DNA of 64,000 bases from Myxococcus stipitatus (GCF_021412625.1 NZ_JAKCFI010000007.1:496001-560000), one strand, 5' to 3'; counted from the first letter of the stretch, positions 1 to 8,407 are shown. A program made the numbers and translations. Notes: generated by a model not told the origin, from the sequence alone.

Positions 1-176
1 TTCATGCGAGCTCCCGCCGTGTGGCCGCCCCCGCCCTCCAGGCAGCCCATCTCCCGGAGACCCGGGACGATGGAAAGTAGACGCGCCTACCCAGAATGAG
101 AAGTGGCGTGGCCCGGCGCTTGCGACACGTTGCACGACTGGCGTCGCGACGAATTTCCACACGTCGACAACGACGA

Positions 177-217
177 AGGGGCCACCCCGGCACCCGATGT
201 GCGCGGAGGCGGCCCCT
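177..217 (-). terminator. Possible terminator hairpin downstream of the TPR gene
   Basis: A perfect 7-bp inverted repeat (aggggcc at 177-183, ggcccct at 211-217) lies about 35 bases past the stop of the minus-strand TPR gene. The loop is long (27 nt) and there is no clear U-run, so this is a weak candidate. Nothing else recognisable was seen in bases 1-252. Confidence 0.3.
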
Positions 218-252
218 GTCGGAAAGCGCATGGGCGACGTTGGCCCATGGCG

Positions 253-1794
253 TCATGGCTGCTGTGACTCGGACGTCTTCGCCGGACACCCGCGCTTGAG
301 CGTGTATTGGTAGTAGCCGATCTCGTCGATCCAGAACTCGCCCTGGAACTTCCAGTAGTTCCACGCCGCGCCCGGCATCTTCGGACGGTAGAGCGACTGG
401 CGCGTGAGCAGCGCCTTCTGGTCCACGCCCGCCTGGAACAGGTCCTTCTCGTCCAGCGCCGTCTGCACGCGGATGATCTCCGCCTGGTCCGAGAAGGTCC
501 GCAGGTTGTCGGCGGCCTCGCGAAGGCGGCTGCGGGCGAGCGTGCCGCCCACCTGGAGCAGCGTGCCGCGCACGTCCTCGAGCGACGCGAGCGTCTGGCG
601 CGACAGCGCCGAGCCGTGCCACGCCCCGCCGGTCAGCGCGCGCTTCTCCGCGTCCACGCGCTCCAGCACCCGCATCACCTCGCGGATGCGCTCGTTGTTG
701 CGAATCCACAGGTACACCGGGCGCGGCAGCCGGCGGTTCTCCGACGCGACCAGGTTGTAGGCCAGCACCAGGTCCTCGTCCTCGCGGGTGAAGGGCTCGA
801 GCTGCTTCGCCATGGGGGCATAGAGCTCGTCGAAGGCCGCCAGCGTCGTCTTCACCTCGTCGTAGAGACACGAGTAGTAATAGACGGTGGCCTTGAGGAT
901 CCACGACTCGGGCTGGAAGGCGCCGGCGAACTGCGGCGCGTGCAACGCCTGGAGGCTGCCCAGCGAGCCGCCGAAGTCCTCGTTCTGGAAGCGCGCGAAG
1001 CCGTTCTCGAAGAGCGCCTGGTCCCAATAGCGCGTGTAGCGCGGCACCCGCTCGTACGCCGCGGACGCGTCCGCGTACTCGCCCCGCCGGTAGTGCAGCC
1101 GGCCCAGGGCGATGAGCGCCAGGTGCTGCGTCGCCTTCAGCTCCACCTGCGGCTCCTGCGCGGACAGCGCCGCCCGGAACGCCGCGAGCGCGTCCTTGTC
1201 CAGCGCCTCGCCCTCGCCGGGGCGCCCCGGGAAGCGCGGGTCCGCCAGCACCACGCCCAGCAGGTAGCGCGACTTCGCGTAGACGCGGCTGTCCTTGGGC
1301 ACCGCCTCCAGCAGCGCGCGCGCCTCCTCGAAGCGCATGCGACGCTGGCTCACCGTGCCCACCAGGTAGTTGATGCGCGCGAGCACCTCGCGCGGCAGCG
1401 TCACCCACTGGTCGCGCACCTCGTCGGTGTACGCCTGGTTGAGGATGCTGGGGATGAGGTTCTGCTCGTCCAGCTGCTGCTGCATGTCCACCAGCCCCTC
1501 CACCGCCTTGAGGTACGAGGGGTGCGAGGGCCCGGCGTTGACGATGGCCGCGTAGTTGATGAAGGCCGCGACGGGCAGCCCCTTCTTCGCGAAGGACTGG
1601 GCCAGGAAGTACTCCGCCTTGCCGCGCGTCTGCGCGTCGCTGGAGCCTTCGGACACGTCGAGGAACAGGGGCGCGGCGGTGTCGTAGTCCCCCGCGTTGA
1701 AGGCGGCCAGGGCGCGGTTGTAGCTGCCCGAATCCTGCTGGGCGCTCACCGCGAGGGGCGCCAGGGCGACGAGGAGGCTGAGCAGTCGTTTCAT
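253..1794 (-). CDS. Exported TPR-repeat protein, GltC-like
   Basis: A 513-residue protein with an N-terminal signal peptide (MKRLLSLL, cleavage near VSA-QQ), so probably periplasmic or outer-membrane associated. TPR-like helical pairs are visible, for example AFNAGDYDTAAPLF near residue 31 and LGRLHYRRGEYADASAAY near 229-246. The C-terminus is unusually aromatic (WNYWKFQGEFWIDEIGYY near 478). The ATG at 1794 is chosen because an in-frame ATG at 1812 would place extra residues before the signal peptide. It is last in a minus-strand run after two beta-barrel genes, 23 bp after the second. The order barrel-barrel-TPR matches gltA-gltB-gltC of the Myxococcus xanthus gliding machinery. That assignment is inference from order and architecture; a paralogous barrel/TPR set is also possible. 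Confidence 0.75.
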   Translation of the reverse strand: MKRLLSLLVALAPLAVSAQQDSGSYNRALAAFNAGDYDTAAPLFLDVSEGSSDAQTRGKAEYFLAQSFAKKGLPVAAFINYAAIVNAGPSHPSYLKAVEGLVDMQQQLDEQNLIPSILNQAYTDEVRDQWVTLPREVLARINYLVGTVSQRRMRFEEARALLEAVPKDSRVYAKSRYLLGVVLADPRFPGRPGEGEALDKDALAAFRAALSAQEPQVELKATQHLALIALGRLHYRRGEYADASAAYERVPRYTRYWDQALFENGFARFQNEDFGGSLGSLQALHAPQFAGAFQPESWILKATVYYYSCLYDEVKTTLAAFDELYAPMAKQLEPFTREDEDLVLAYNLVASENRRLPRPVYLWIRNNERIREVMRVLERVDAEKRALTGGAWHGSALSRQTLASLEDVRGTLLQVGGTLARSRLREAADNLRTFSDQAEIIRVQTALDEKDLFQAGVDQKALLTRQSLYRPKMPGAAWNYWKFQGEFWIDEIGYYQYTLKRGCPAKTSESQQP

Positions 1795-1817
1795 GGCGAG
1801 GTGTGCCTGCATGGCGT

Positions 1818-3119
1818 TCAGAAGAGGAACGAGAAGCCAGCGTAGAAGCCGATGTTGTTGAGGACGTCGGAGGACGGCTCGGCCACCAGGTCGCGGCCGA
1901 GGATGATGTCCTCGCGGTAGTTCTTCTTCGTCTTCGGGTCGACGCCGTCGAATTTCTGGTATTTGCAGCTGCCGCTCAGCGACAGCGAGGAGAAGTCCTG
2001 GCCCCCGGCGCGCGCGGCCTCCAGCGCCTCGAAGTCCGCCAGGTTGCAGCCGTCCACCTTGTCCACGCGCGCGGTGTAGATGAGGTCGCGGACCTCCAGG
2101 CGCAGCGCGTAGGACTCGCCGAACTGGAGCCGGAAGCCGCCGCCCACCGAGCCGAGGAACTTCGTGCCCGTGTCACCGAAGCGCGCGGGCACCGTGTAGC
2201 GCTGGCCGTCCACCTCGTTGGCCACCTCCGGGCGGATGAGGTGCCGCGTGGAGCCCAGCCCCGCCCCGCCGCTGAGCACCAGGCTGAACTGCGCCAGCTT
2301 GTTGTCCAGGAACGCGAACTTGCCGTACAGCGGCGTCACCTCCACACCCGCCTGCAGGCCCCACACGAGCAGCAGCGACGAGGCCGCCTGCGCCTGCTCG
2401 CGCACCTTGTCGATGAGCTCCAGGTTGAAGTCGCTCTCGTTGGTGTGCCAGTTGTACTGGCCCGTCACCTGGACCGCGAAGTTCTCCTGCAGGTGGTAGC
2501 TGTAGTGCAGCGCCGTGCCGGCGTGGTTGGTGTACTTGCCGTTCACCTGCACCACGGCCGGGTACAGCGCCAGCTCGTGCCGGCCCTCGTCCGCGAAGCG
2601 CTTCTTCTGGACGATGTGCAGCGACACGTTCGGGTCGTACAGCGGCGCGCCGTTCACCAGGCGCTGCTGGCGCGCGTCCGTGGTGCGCGGCGCCTCGTCG
2701 GACGAGGCCAGCACCGGCGCGTCGCCGGGCACCACGGGCGACTCGGGCTCCGCCACCGGCGCCTCCGGCGGCGGGGCCTCTTGCGTCAGCGCCGGCGCTT
2801 CGCCCCCGGCCTCGTCCACCGGCCGCGGGCCGTCCTGCCCCTCCTGGCCACCCATGGGCGCGAGCGCCGGCTCGACGGAGGGCGCACTGTCGTGCTCGCT
2901 GGGCGGTGTGATGGGCTCCGGGCGGGCGGTGTTGGTGAGCGGCGCCTGCGGCATCGGCTCGGCCCGCGCGGGAGGCGGCGGGACGGACGTCTCGGCGCCC
3001 GGCGCGGGCACGGAGGGCGGGGATTCGGCCTGGGCCAGCACGACGCCTGGGGCCGGGAGCCGGGGCGCGGCCTGGGCCAGCGCCGCGGCGAGGAGCGCGA
3101 GGGACAGAATCGGTCGCAT
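1818..3119 (-). CDS. Outer-membrane beta-barrel protein with Pro/Ala-rich N-terminal region, GltB-like
   Basis: A 433-residue protein with a signal peptide (MRPILSLALLAAALAQAA), then a long low-complexity Pro/Ala/Glu/Ser region to about residue 165. The remainder has alternating hydrophobic strands and ends in Phe (GFYAGFSFLF), as expected for an outer-membrane barrel inserted by the Bam complex. The ATG at 3119 is preferred over an in-frame TTG at 3128; it follows the upstream barrel stop by 13 bp, so the two are co-transcribed. The disordered region probably spans the periplasm. The family resembles the Myxococcales-type outer-membrane barrel domain. The GltB identity rests on gene order only. 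Confidence 0.75.
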   Translation of the reverse strand: MRPILSLALLAAALAQAAPRLPAPGVVLAQAESPPSVPAPGAETSVPPPPARAEPMPQAPLTNTARPEPITPPSEHDSAPSVEPALAPMGGQEGQDGPRPVDEAGGEAPALTQEAPPPEAPVAEPESPVVPGDAPVLASSDEAPRTTDARQQRLVNGAPLYDPNVSLHIVQKKRFADEGRHELALYPAVVQVNGKYTNHAGTALHYSYHLQENFAVQVTGQYNWHTNESDFNLELIDKVREQAQAASSLLLVWGLQAGVEVTPLYGKFAFLDNKLAQFSLVLSGGAGLGSTRHLIRPEVANEVDGQRYTVPARFGDTGTKFLGSVGGGFRLQFGESYALRLEVRDLIYTARVDKVDGCNLADFEALEAARAGGQDFSSLSLSGSCKYQKFDGVDPKTKKNYREDIILGRDLVAEPSSDVLNNIGFYAGFSFLF

Positions 3120-3132
3120 GGTTGGCAATGCC

Positions 3133-3954
3133 CTAGAAGGAGAAGGTGTAGCCGATGTCGAACTGCACCAGGTGCGTCAGCCCCGGGCTGGGCGCGGACT
3201 CGCCCGTCTCGCGCCCCGCCTCCCAGTCGTCGCGGACGAGGTTGACGCGGTACTGGTCGCGGAACACCCAGTCGCGCAGCTCCAGCCGCACCCCGTGCTT
3301 GTCGAGGATGAAGAAGCGGAAGCCCACCGCCGCGGACACCATCGGCGCCACGCGCGTCTCGTGCAGCCAGTAGTTATGGGACGCGGTGTCCCGGTCCGTG
3401 GGCACGGTGCGGTCGTCACAGATGCCCAGCTGCCGGTCCACCACCCGCGAGCACTGGATGACGGAGTTGCGCTGGAAGCTGCCGACGCCACCGCCCGCCC
3501 AGACGTACGCCTGGAAGTGCGCGGGCAGGTCGGAGACGAGGCTCAGCTTCCCGTAGATGGGCGCCCACCGCACGCCCAGCACGCCGTGGAAGTTCATCTC
3601 CCAGAGGTCTTCCAGCTCGTCGGTGACGCGCTTGTCCTCGCGGTCGAGGAAGCTCTCGGAGATGGAGCGCGCCAGGCCCGTGTGGCGGCTGGCCGCGTAG
3701 CCCGCCCGCGCCTCCACCGCGAAGGTGTTGAACAGGTTGTAGGCGACGCCCGCGGTGAAGAAGTAGTGCGCCGTCAGGTGCGTCTGAAGCGGCAGGCCCA
3801 CCCCCAGGGACAGCTCGAGGTGCCCGCCCGGCTCGTACAGCCGGTTGCGGACCACCACGTTGTCGAGGACGGCCTCGTCATCCTGCGCGGCGGCGCCAGA
3901 GGCCGCCAGCAAGCCCACCAGTGAAGCGAAGACGCGAAGCGTGCGTGCGATCAT
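3133..3954 (-). CDS. Outer-membrane beta-barrel protein, GltA-like
   Basis: A 273-residue protein starting at the ATG at 3954 (MIARTLRVFASLVGLLAASG, signal peptide, cleavage near AAAQ). A short purine-rich site (caggaa) precedes the start. The mature part is amphipathic strands with repeated aromatic girdle residues and a C-terminal Phe (FDIGYTFSF), typical of a small outer-membrane barrel. The sequence 'VLGVRWAPIYGKLSLV' closely parallels 'GVEVTPLYGKFAFL' of the downstream barrel, so the two barrels are paralogues. It is first in the barrel-barrel-TPR operon. By gene order it could be GltA of the gliding machinery; a different but related envelope complex is the alternative. Confidence 0.75.
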   Translation of the reverse strand: MIARTLRVFASLVGLLAASGAAAQDDEAVLDNVVVRNRLYEPGGHLELSLGVGLPLQTHLTAHYFFTAGVAYNLFNTFAVEARAGYAASRHTGLARSISESFLDREDKRVTDELEDLWEMNFHGVLGVRWAPIYGKLSLVSDLPAHFQAYVWAGGGVGSFQRNSVIQCSRVVDRQLGICDDRTVPTDRDTASHNYWLHETRVAPMVSAAVGFRFFILDKHGVRLELRDWVFRDQYRVNLVRDDWEAGRETGESAPSPGLTHLVQFDIGYTFSF

Positions 3955-4262
3955 GGTTCCTGCCCCCTGCCCGGGGCCGACGAGTGCGGGAAGCCCGGAA
4001 GCCTCCCTCAATCGGGGCACCTGCGTCACCCGACGCCCGGCCCCCTTCGTGGGGCATCCATGTGCGCACGCCTTCCACTCGCGACAAGCCGCGGAGCCCA
4101 GGAGGCGGAATTCTTTTCACCCGGGCGCCCCCACGCCGCCCACCTCTCAACGTTTCCGCCCCCTCCTGGCGATGCGAGGACACACGCGTCCTCCAGCACC
4201 ACCCACCGTGGGCACACCCGTCCCCACCCGGCGCGCCAGGACGAGCGCACCGGCCAAAAGCA

Positions 4263-4309
4263 AACGCCCCGCCCGGATGCCCGAAAATCGGGCCCGGAGG
4301 CGGGGCGTT
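4263..4309 (-). terminator. Intrinsic terminator of rplC
   Basis: A perfect 11-bp inverted repeat (aacgccccgcc at 4263-4273, ggcggggcgtt at 4299-4309) with a nested gcccga/tcgggc hairpin in the loop. Read on the minus strand it is followed by gtttgctttt, a U-rich run. It sits 27 bases past the rplC stop, so rplC ends here as a single-gene unit. The rest of 3955-4262 is the upstream region of the barrel operon; no confident promoter was found in it. Confidence 0.85.
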
Positions 4310-4335
4310 GGCGTGGCTTCAGGAAGCGAAGCGGA

Positions 4336-5007
4336 TCAGCTGCGCGCGGCCTTGTGCTGCTCGCGCAGGGCGACCTTGATGCTCGGGCGCAGGTAGACGA
4401 CCGCGTTGTTGTGGCCCGGGACGGCGCCCTTGACCAGCACGAGGCCCTTCTCCACGTCCACGTCGACGACGGTCAGGTTCTGCGTGGTGACCTGCTCCAC
4501 GCCGTAGTGACCCGGCATCTTCTTGTTGGGGTACGTACGGCCCGGCGTCTTACGCTGACCGATGGCGCCCGGGTGACGCTGGTACTCGTGCGTACCGTGC
4601 GTCTTCGTCTGCGAGCCCTTGAAGCTCCAGCGGCGCATGACACCGGAGAAGCCGCGGCCCTTCGTCACGCCCGTGACGTCCACGAGCTGGCCCTTGGAGA
4701 ACAGGTCCGCCTTGACGGCGTCGCCCACGTTGAAGGAGGTCGCCTCCTCCACCGTGACGCGGAACTCCTTCAGGTGCCGGCGGTAGGGGGCGTTGTTCTT
4801 CTTGAAGAACCCCCGCTCGCACTTGTTGAGAATCTTCTCGCGAATCTCACCAAAGCCCAGGGTGACCGCGGAGTACTGGTCCTTCTCCGGGGTACGCTTG
4901 CCCACGACCTGGCAGGTGCTCACGTCGATGACCGTCACGGGAACGAGGTTGCCCTCGTCGTTGAACACCTGGGTCATCCCGATCTTCTTGCCAATCAGAC
5001 CCTTCAC
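4336..5007 (-). CDS. rplC: 50S ribosomal protein L3
   Basis: A complete bacterial L3 of 223 residues, the usual length. It begins with the family signature (MKGLIGKKIGMTQVF) and carries the conserved core 'DVTGVTKGRGFSGVMRRW' and 'GAIGQRKTPGRTYPNKKMPG'. L3 is an early-assembly protein of the 50S subunit near the peptidyl-transferase centre. The start is GTG (5005-5007) preceded by a gaggac Shine-Dalgarno site. It normally lies second in the S10 operon, yet here it stands alone between an envelope operon and a coiled-coil gene, with its own promoter and terminator. Whether it is a relocated single copy or a second copy cannot be told from this window. Confidence 0.97.
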   Translation of the reverse strand: MKGLIGKKIGMTQVFNDEGNLVPVTVIDVSTCQVVGKRTPEKDQYSAVTLGFGEIREKILNKCERGFFKKNNAPYRRHLKEFRVTVEEATSFNVGDAVKADLFSKGQLVDVTGVTKGRGFSGVMRRWSFKGSQTKTHGTHEYQRHPGAIGQRKTPGRTYPNKKMPGHYGVEQVTTQNLTVVDVDVEKGLVLVKGAVPGHNNAVVYLRPSIKVALREQHKAARS

Positions 5008-5103
5008 GTCGTCCTCACACTGCCAGCGCGCGTGGCGCGGAAAAACCCAATAAAATCAATGATCTGGCCCGCGAACATCTCTGCGGTCCCCAGGAAGCGG
5101 CGC

Positions 5104-5131
5104 AATGTAGCAGACACGCCCCTCACGTCAA
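5104..5131 (-). promoter_or_regulatory. Sigma-70-type promoter for rplC
   Basis: On the minus strand, TTGACG (5126-5131) and TACATT (5104-5109) are separated by 16 bp, close to the housekeeping consensus. Transcription would start near 5097, giving a leader of about 90 nt before the rplC GTG. The leader has an A/T-rich patch, rare in this GC-rich DNA. The spacing and A/T content make this the best promoter seen in the window. Confidence 0.65.
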
Positions 5132-5153
5132 GCACTACGGGCGGGTGAGCACG

Positions 5154-5924
5154 TCACTCGGCGCGATCAAGCCTCGGGTAGAACGGCGCGAGCTGCGCAT
5201 CCGCGATGCGCTGGGCATACACGTCTTCCCCGAGAAGGAAAAGCGCCTGGTCCAGATAATCCTCGGCCGCCTTGACCTGTTCCTCCAGGGTGGCGATCGA
5301 CTGGTCGAGCTCCGCCATGCGCGCCTCGTGGTCGGCGAGGCGGGCCTCGGCCTCGTCCTCCATCTCCAGCAGGCGCTTGTGCGCCAGGATGCCGGGGGCG
5401 CCGGGCTGGCCGGGCTCCGGGGTGAGGGCGGTGGCCAGGCGCTCCTCCAGGTCCTCCACCTCGCGGCCCAGGCGCATCTGGGCCAGGCGGTTCTTCTTGA
5501 GGTTGGTGCGCGCGATGTCGATCTTGGCGGGATCCTGGCGCGTCAGCTCCATGTCGGAGATCTTCTTCTCCAGCTTGACGAGCGCGTCCTGGGCGTAGCG
5601 CAGTTCGGCGCGGCGGGTGGCCAGCGTCTTGCGCAGGTCCTTGACCTTGCCGTCGATGGCGTCCACCGCCTTCTTCCACTTGCGGACGATGGCCTGGTGG
5701 CCCCCCTTCTCCCGCTCCTGCTCGGCCAGGAACTCCTGGTAGGCCGCGTCCTCGTCGTTCATCTCCTGCTCCAAGGCGGCCAGCTCGTCGCGGCGCGCCA
5801 CCACCGCCTCCTCGGCCCGGTAGACGCGGTCCATGGAGCGTGGGCAGTTCGGCTTGCCCGGGAGCCTGTCCCGGGCGAGGTCGCCGAGCTGGAAGATGAG
5901 GTCGTTGTAGCTCTCCTTCGGCAT
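5154..5924 (-). CDS. Coiled-coil protein of unknown function
   Basis: A 256-residue soluble protein dominated by long charged heptad repeats, for example residues 35-165 (AEEAVVARRDELAALEQEM onward) and 185-235, with a Gly/Pro break near 170. There is no signal peptide, membrane segment or catalytic motif. It is probably a cytoplasmic rod or scaffold protein. It closes the minus-strand run that starts at 8367, 65 bp after the 157-residue gene. The family was not recognised; length and pattern are compatible with a structural or segregation-associated coiled coil, but no function is claimed. Confidence 0.7.
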   Translation of the reverse strand: MPKESYNDLIFQLGDLARDRLPGKPNCPRSMDRVYRAEEAVVARRDELAALEQEMNDEDAAYQEFLAEQEREKGGHQAIVRKWKKAVDAIDGKVKDLRKTLATRRAELRYAQDALVKLEKKISDMELTRQDPAKIDIARTNLKKNRLAQMRLGREVEDLEERLATALTPEPGQPGAPGILAHKRLLEMEDEAEARLADHEARMAELDQSIATLEEQVKAAEDYLDQALFLLGEDVYAQRIADAQLAPFYPRLDRAE

Positions 5925-5989
5925 GGGCGCAGATCTACGCCCAACGCGCCGGGACTGTCACCGGGAGAGCGAGCCCCGCCCTGGCGATT

Positions 5990-6463
5990 TCAGGGGTCGG
6001 CGGGCGCGGCGGCCACCGGGACGGGCGCCACGGCGTTGGCCGCCAGGGCCCCTTCGGCCAGGGCGAGCAGCTCCCGGGCGCGATCCTGCTCCTCCGTGCG
6101 GTTGAGCTCGCACACCCAGGCCGAGGACAGGTCCGCCTGCTGGCGGGCCAGCTCGGCGGTCGTCTCGTAGCGGGCGGCCGAGGCGCGGGCGAAGGCGCCC
6201 TCCCGGCGCAGCTCGAGGAGCGTGTCCGGGTCCAGTTCGATGTGTTCGGGGGGGACCGGCAGCGGGCCCCGGCCCAGCGCCGCCAGCCGCGCGAGCAGCC
6301 GCGATGCGTGCGCCCGGCAGAACGCGGCCAGCACCATGAGCCGCGCCCGGATGCGCGCGTCCATGATGCGCTCGGCGAGCATCGTCATCCGTCGGGCGGA
6401 GACGACCTCCGCCTCCCACGCCGCCGCCAGCGCCGCCGCCAGCCGGGTATGCCTCGCACCCAT
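5990..6463 (-). CDS. Helical protein of unknown function
   Basis: A 157-residue, Ala- and Arg-rich, almost wholly helical protein. The spacing of acidic and His residues in the first 70 residues (WEAEVVSARRMTMLAERIMD, AFCRAHASRLL) recalls a four-helix bundle, but no ferritin-like ExxH pair is clear. It starts with ATG at 6463 after gggggacgtag, which could act as a weak Shine-Dalgarno. It lies between the HupE-like gene and the coiled-coil gene, so is probably in the same transcript. Not recognised. Confidence 0.6.
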   Translation of the reverse strand: MGARHTRLAAALAAAWEAEVVSARRMTMLAERIMDARIRARLMVLAAFCRAHASRLLARLAALGRGPLPVPPEHIELDPDTLLELRREGAFARASAARYETTAELARQQADLSSAWVCELNRTEEQDRARELLALAEGALAANAVAPVPVAAAPADP

Positions 6464-6475
6464 CTACGTCCCCCG

Positions 6476-6507
6476 ATCCCTACCCTCTTCCTCCGCAAGG
6501 TAGGGAT
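6476..6507 (-). terminator. Intercistronic hairpin after the HupE-like gene
   Basis: A perfect 9-bp inverted repeat (atccctacc at 6476-6484, ggtagggat at 6499-6507) with a 14-nt loop sits between the HupE-like stop and the next start. There is no U-run. It could be a partial terminator or an mRNA-stability element that lowers expression of the two downstream genes. Confidence 0.4.
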
Positions 6508-6521
6508 GCCCCCCTCCAAGT

Positions 6522-7604
6522 TCAACCGAGGGCCCGGTCGAACAGCCAGAAACCACCCGCCATGAGGATGCCCACCGACAACAGCCGGACGGCGCCCCGG
6601 TGCAGCGCGGGGCGGCGCTGGAGCATGCGCAGCGGCGGCAGCAGCACGGCCACCACCACCGCCTGCCCCAGCTCCACCCCCAGGTTGAAGCCCAACAGCC
6701 CCGTCGCCACCGAGTCCCCCAGGCCGTAGCCCGCCAGCACGCTCGCGAAGCCGAAGCCGTGCACCAGGCCGAAGAGGAAGGTGATGAGCGCGCGGTGGCG
6801 GTGCTGGCGGAGCACCAGGTTCTCCGCCGCGACGTAGATGATGGACGCGGCGATGGCCGCCTCCACCCACCGGGTCCGGTCCGCGTCGAGCACCACCCAG
6901 CCGAGCGCCGTGGCCCCCAGCGTCAGCGAGTGGGCGACGGTGAACGACGTCACCAGGAGCAGCACCCGCTTGAAGCCGCCGCCCACCAGCAGCACCGCCA
7001 GCAGGAAGGCCAGGTGGTCGATGCCCTCGAAGATGTGGCGGATGCCCAGCCCCACCCAGCCGAGCAACCCCGACACGCGCGAGCCCTCCGGCGCGTCGCC
7101 CGGTCCGGGAATGGACAGCGTGGGCTGCAGCGCGTCCGCGAAGAGCGCGCCGGGCGCCTCGCCCTCCCCCACGCTGCCGAGGACGACGCGGTAGCCCTCC
7201 GGCAGCACGGACAGCACGCCATAGCGCTGCCGCAGCGCCCCGGGGGGGCAGGAATAGGTGGCGGACAGCTCCACGAACGTCTGGCGCGCCCGCGCGTCGT
7301 GGGCGGTGCGCGCGCAGGCCTGGCCCCCCGCGGTCAGGGGCATGGCGTCCCACACGCCCACCGCCAGCGCCGCGTGGCGGGCGTCCAGGTCCGCCTGGGA
7401 GACGGTGCCATCCCCGTCCGCGTCGGCCGGGACGAGCAGCCCGAGCGAGGGCGCCGTCAGCGTGAGGACCTGGCGGACCTCGGCCGAGTCCGGGGCGACG
7501 CGGCGCACCTGCGTATAGAGGATGTCGGCGTCGTGCGCCTGCGCCGCGGTCGCGGCGAGCAGCAGGCCCAGCGGCAGGGTCCACCCGACGAGGTCCTTCG
7601 TCAT
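6522..7604 (-). CDS. HupE/UreJ-like membrane protein with EF-hand-like loop
   Basis: A 360-residue protein starting at ATG 7604 with a signal peptide (MTKDLVGWTLPLGLLLAATAAQAHD). The extracytoplasmic domain (about 25-185) contains a Ca-binding-type loop DADGDGTVSQADL near residues 59-71. The C-terminal half has about six membrane helices carrying the HupE_UreJ signature: GIRHIFEGIDHLAFLLAV, TSFTVAHSLTLG and FGLVHGFGFASVL, with conserved His residues. Relatives are linked to nickel or cobalt handling for hydrogenase and urease, though this long subfamily is widespread without those enzymes and its substrate is unknown. It follows the zinc-ribbon gene by 44 bp. Metal transport is inference from the family. 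Confidence 0.85.
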   Translation of the reverse strand: MTKDLVGWTLPLGLLLAATAAQAHDADILYTQVRRVAPDSAEVRQVLTLTAPSLGLLVPADADGDGTVSQADLDARHAALAVGVWDAMPLTAGGQACARTAHDARARQTFVELSATYSCPPGALRQRYGVLSVLPEGYRVVLGSVGEGEAPGALFADALQPTLSIPGPGDAPEGSRVSGLLGWVGLGIRHIFEGIDHLAFLLAVLLVGGGFKRVLLLVTSFTVAHSLTLGATALGWVVLDADRTRWVEAAIAASIIYVAAENLVLRQHRHRALITFLFGLVHGFGFASVLAGYGLGDSVATGLLGFNLGVELGQAVVVAVLLPPLRMLQRRPALHRGAVRLLSVGILMAGGFWLFDRALG

Positions 7605-7648
7605 GGGGCGCGAGCCTGCCGCCTGGGCGGGCCCGCGTCCACCCTCCC

Positions 7649-8212
7649 CTATTCCGGGACGAGCTCGAGCTGCAGTTGCTGCCGGCCGCTCACGCCCCCG
7701 TGGCGCGCGCCGCAGCGCGGGCAGAAGAAGGCCTGGTCCCACTCCCAGAGCAGCTTGACGTCCTCGCCGCAGCACAGCAGGGGCAGGATGCGCAGCAGTT
7801 CGTCCGGCTCCGGGTCCATGGGCCCCGGCAGCGCCTCCGGCTCCACGGCGACGAACGTGGGGCGCGGGTTGAGCGCCAGCGTCCGCGAGACGTGGGCGAG
7901 CTGCTCGTAGCGCACGTGGTTGGCCCAGCCGCGCGCCACCGACTCCAGGTGTGTCTGCTGCACGGGCGTGAGGAAGGCGTCCGCCCCCGCGCGGTGCCCG
8001 CAATACGGACAGCGCCACGCCGGCAGGCCCTCCTCGCCCTCGTGCCCGTTCTCCAACACGAAGAAGGCCTGGAGCTTGTGCAGCAGCGCCCGGGCGTCGT
8101 TCGCGCCCGGACGGGTCTTGAACGGCCGCTGGCACGACGGGCACTCACGGCGGCAGAAGCCCGCCGTGTCCCGGGGCAGCTCCAGCCCCTCCTCCTCCAA
8201 CCCCGACCTCAT
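7649..8212 (-). CDS. Zinc-ribbon protein of unknown function
   Basis: A 187-residue soluble protein with several metal-binding pairs: CRRECPSC near residue 18, CPYCGHR near 67, a CC pair near 146, and a C-terminal CPRCGARH near 166. The knuckles suggest at least two zinc ribbons framing a helical middle. ATG at 8212 overlaps the stop of the upstream 52-residue membrane protein as ATGA, so the two are translationally coupled. Its place between a tiny membrane protein and a HupE-like protein suggests a metal or envelope-stress function, but this is guesswork. Confidence 0.75.
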   Translation of the reverse strand: MRSGLEEEGLELPRDTAGFCRRECPSCQRPFKTRPGANDARALLHKLQAFFVLENGHEGEEGLPAWRCPYCGHRAGADAFLTPVQQTHLESVARGWANHVRYEQLAHVSRTLALNPRPTFVAVEPEALPGPMDPEPDELLRILPLLCCGEDVKLLWEWDQAFFCPRCGARHGGVSGRQQLQLELVPE

Positions 8213-8367
8213 GTCACCGCCGTCCGCCGCCCTCGCGACACCACGCCCACCACGAAGGCCAGCAGCGCGAACAGCAACAGCAGGTGGACCCAGTCGCCCT
8301 CGGTGGAGCCCGCCGTCAGCCCCAGGCCCCACAACACCAGGAGGATCATCCCCATCGTCCAGTACAC
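8209..8367 (-). CDS. Small lmo0937-like membrane protein
   Basis: A 52-residue protein starting at GTG (8365-8367), with a strong gggaggtg Shine-Dalgarno 5 nt upstream. It begins with the family pattern VYWTMGMILLVLWGLG, followed by a second hydrophobic segment (HLLLLFALLAFVVGVV) and a basic tail, so two membrane helices in a hairpin. This matches the small lmo0937 family, usually an abundant stress-associated membrane peptide of unknown mechanism. Its stop overlaps the next ATG (ATGA at 8209-8212). The longer open frame to 8502 is rejected because the family starts at this tryptophan motif and the ribosome site fits. Confidence 0.8.
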   Translation of the reverse strand: MYWTMGMILLVLWGLGLTAGSTEGDWVHLLLLFALLAFVVGVVSRGRRTAVT

Positions 8368-8407
8368 GTCGGCACCTCCCCTCGCGTCCCCTATCCCGGA
8401 CCGGCGC

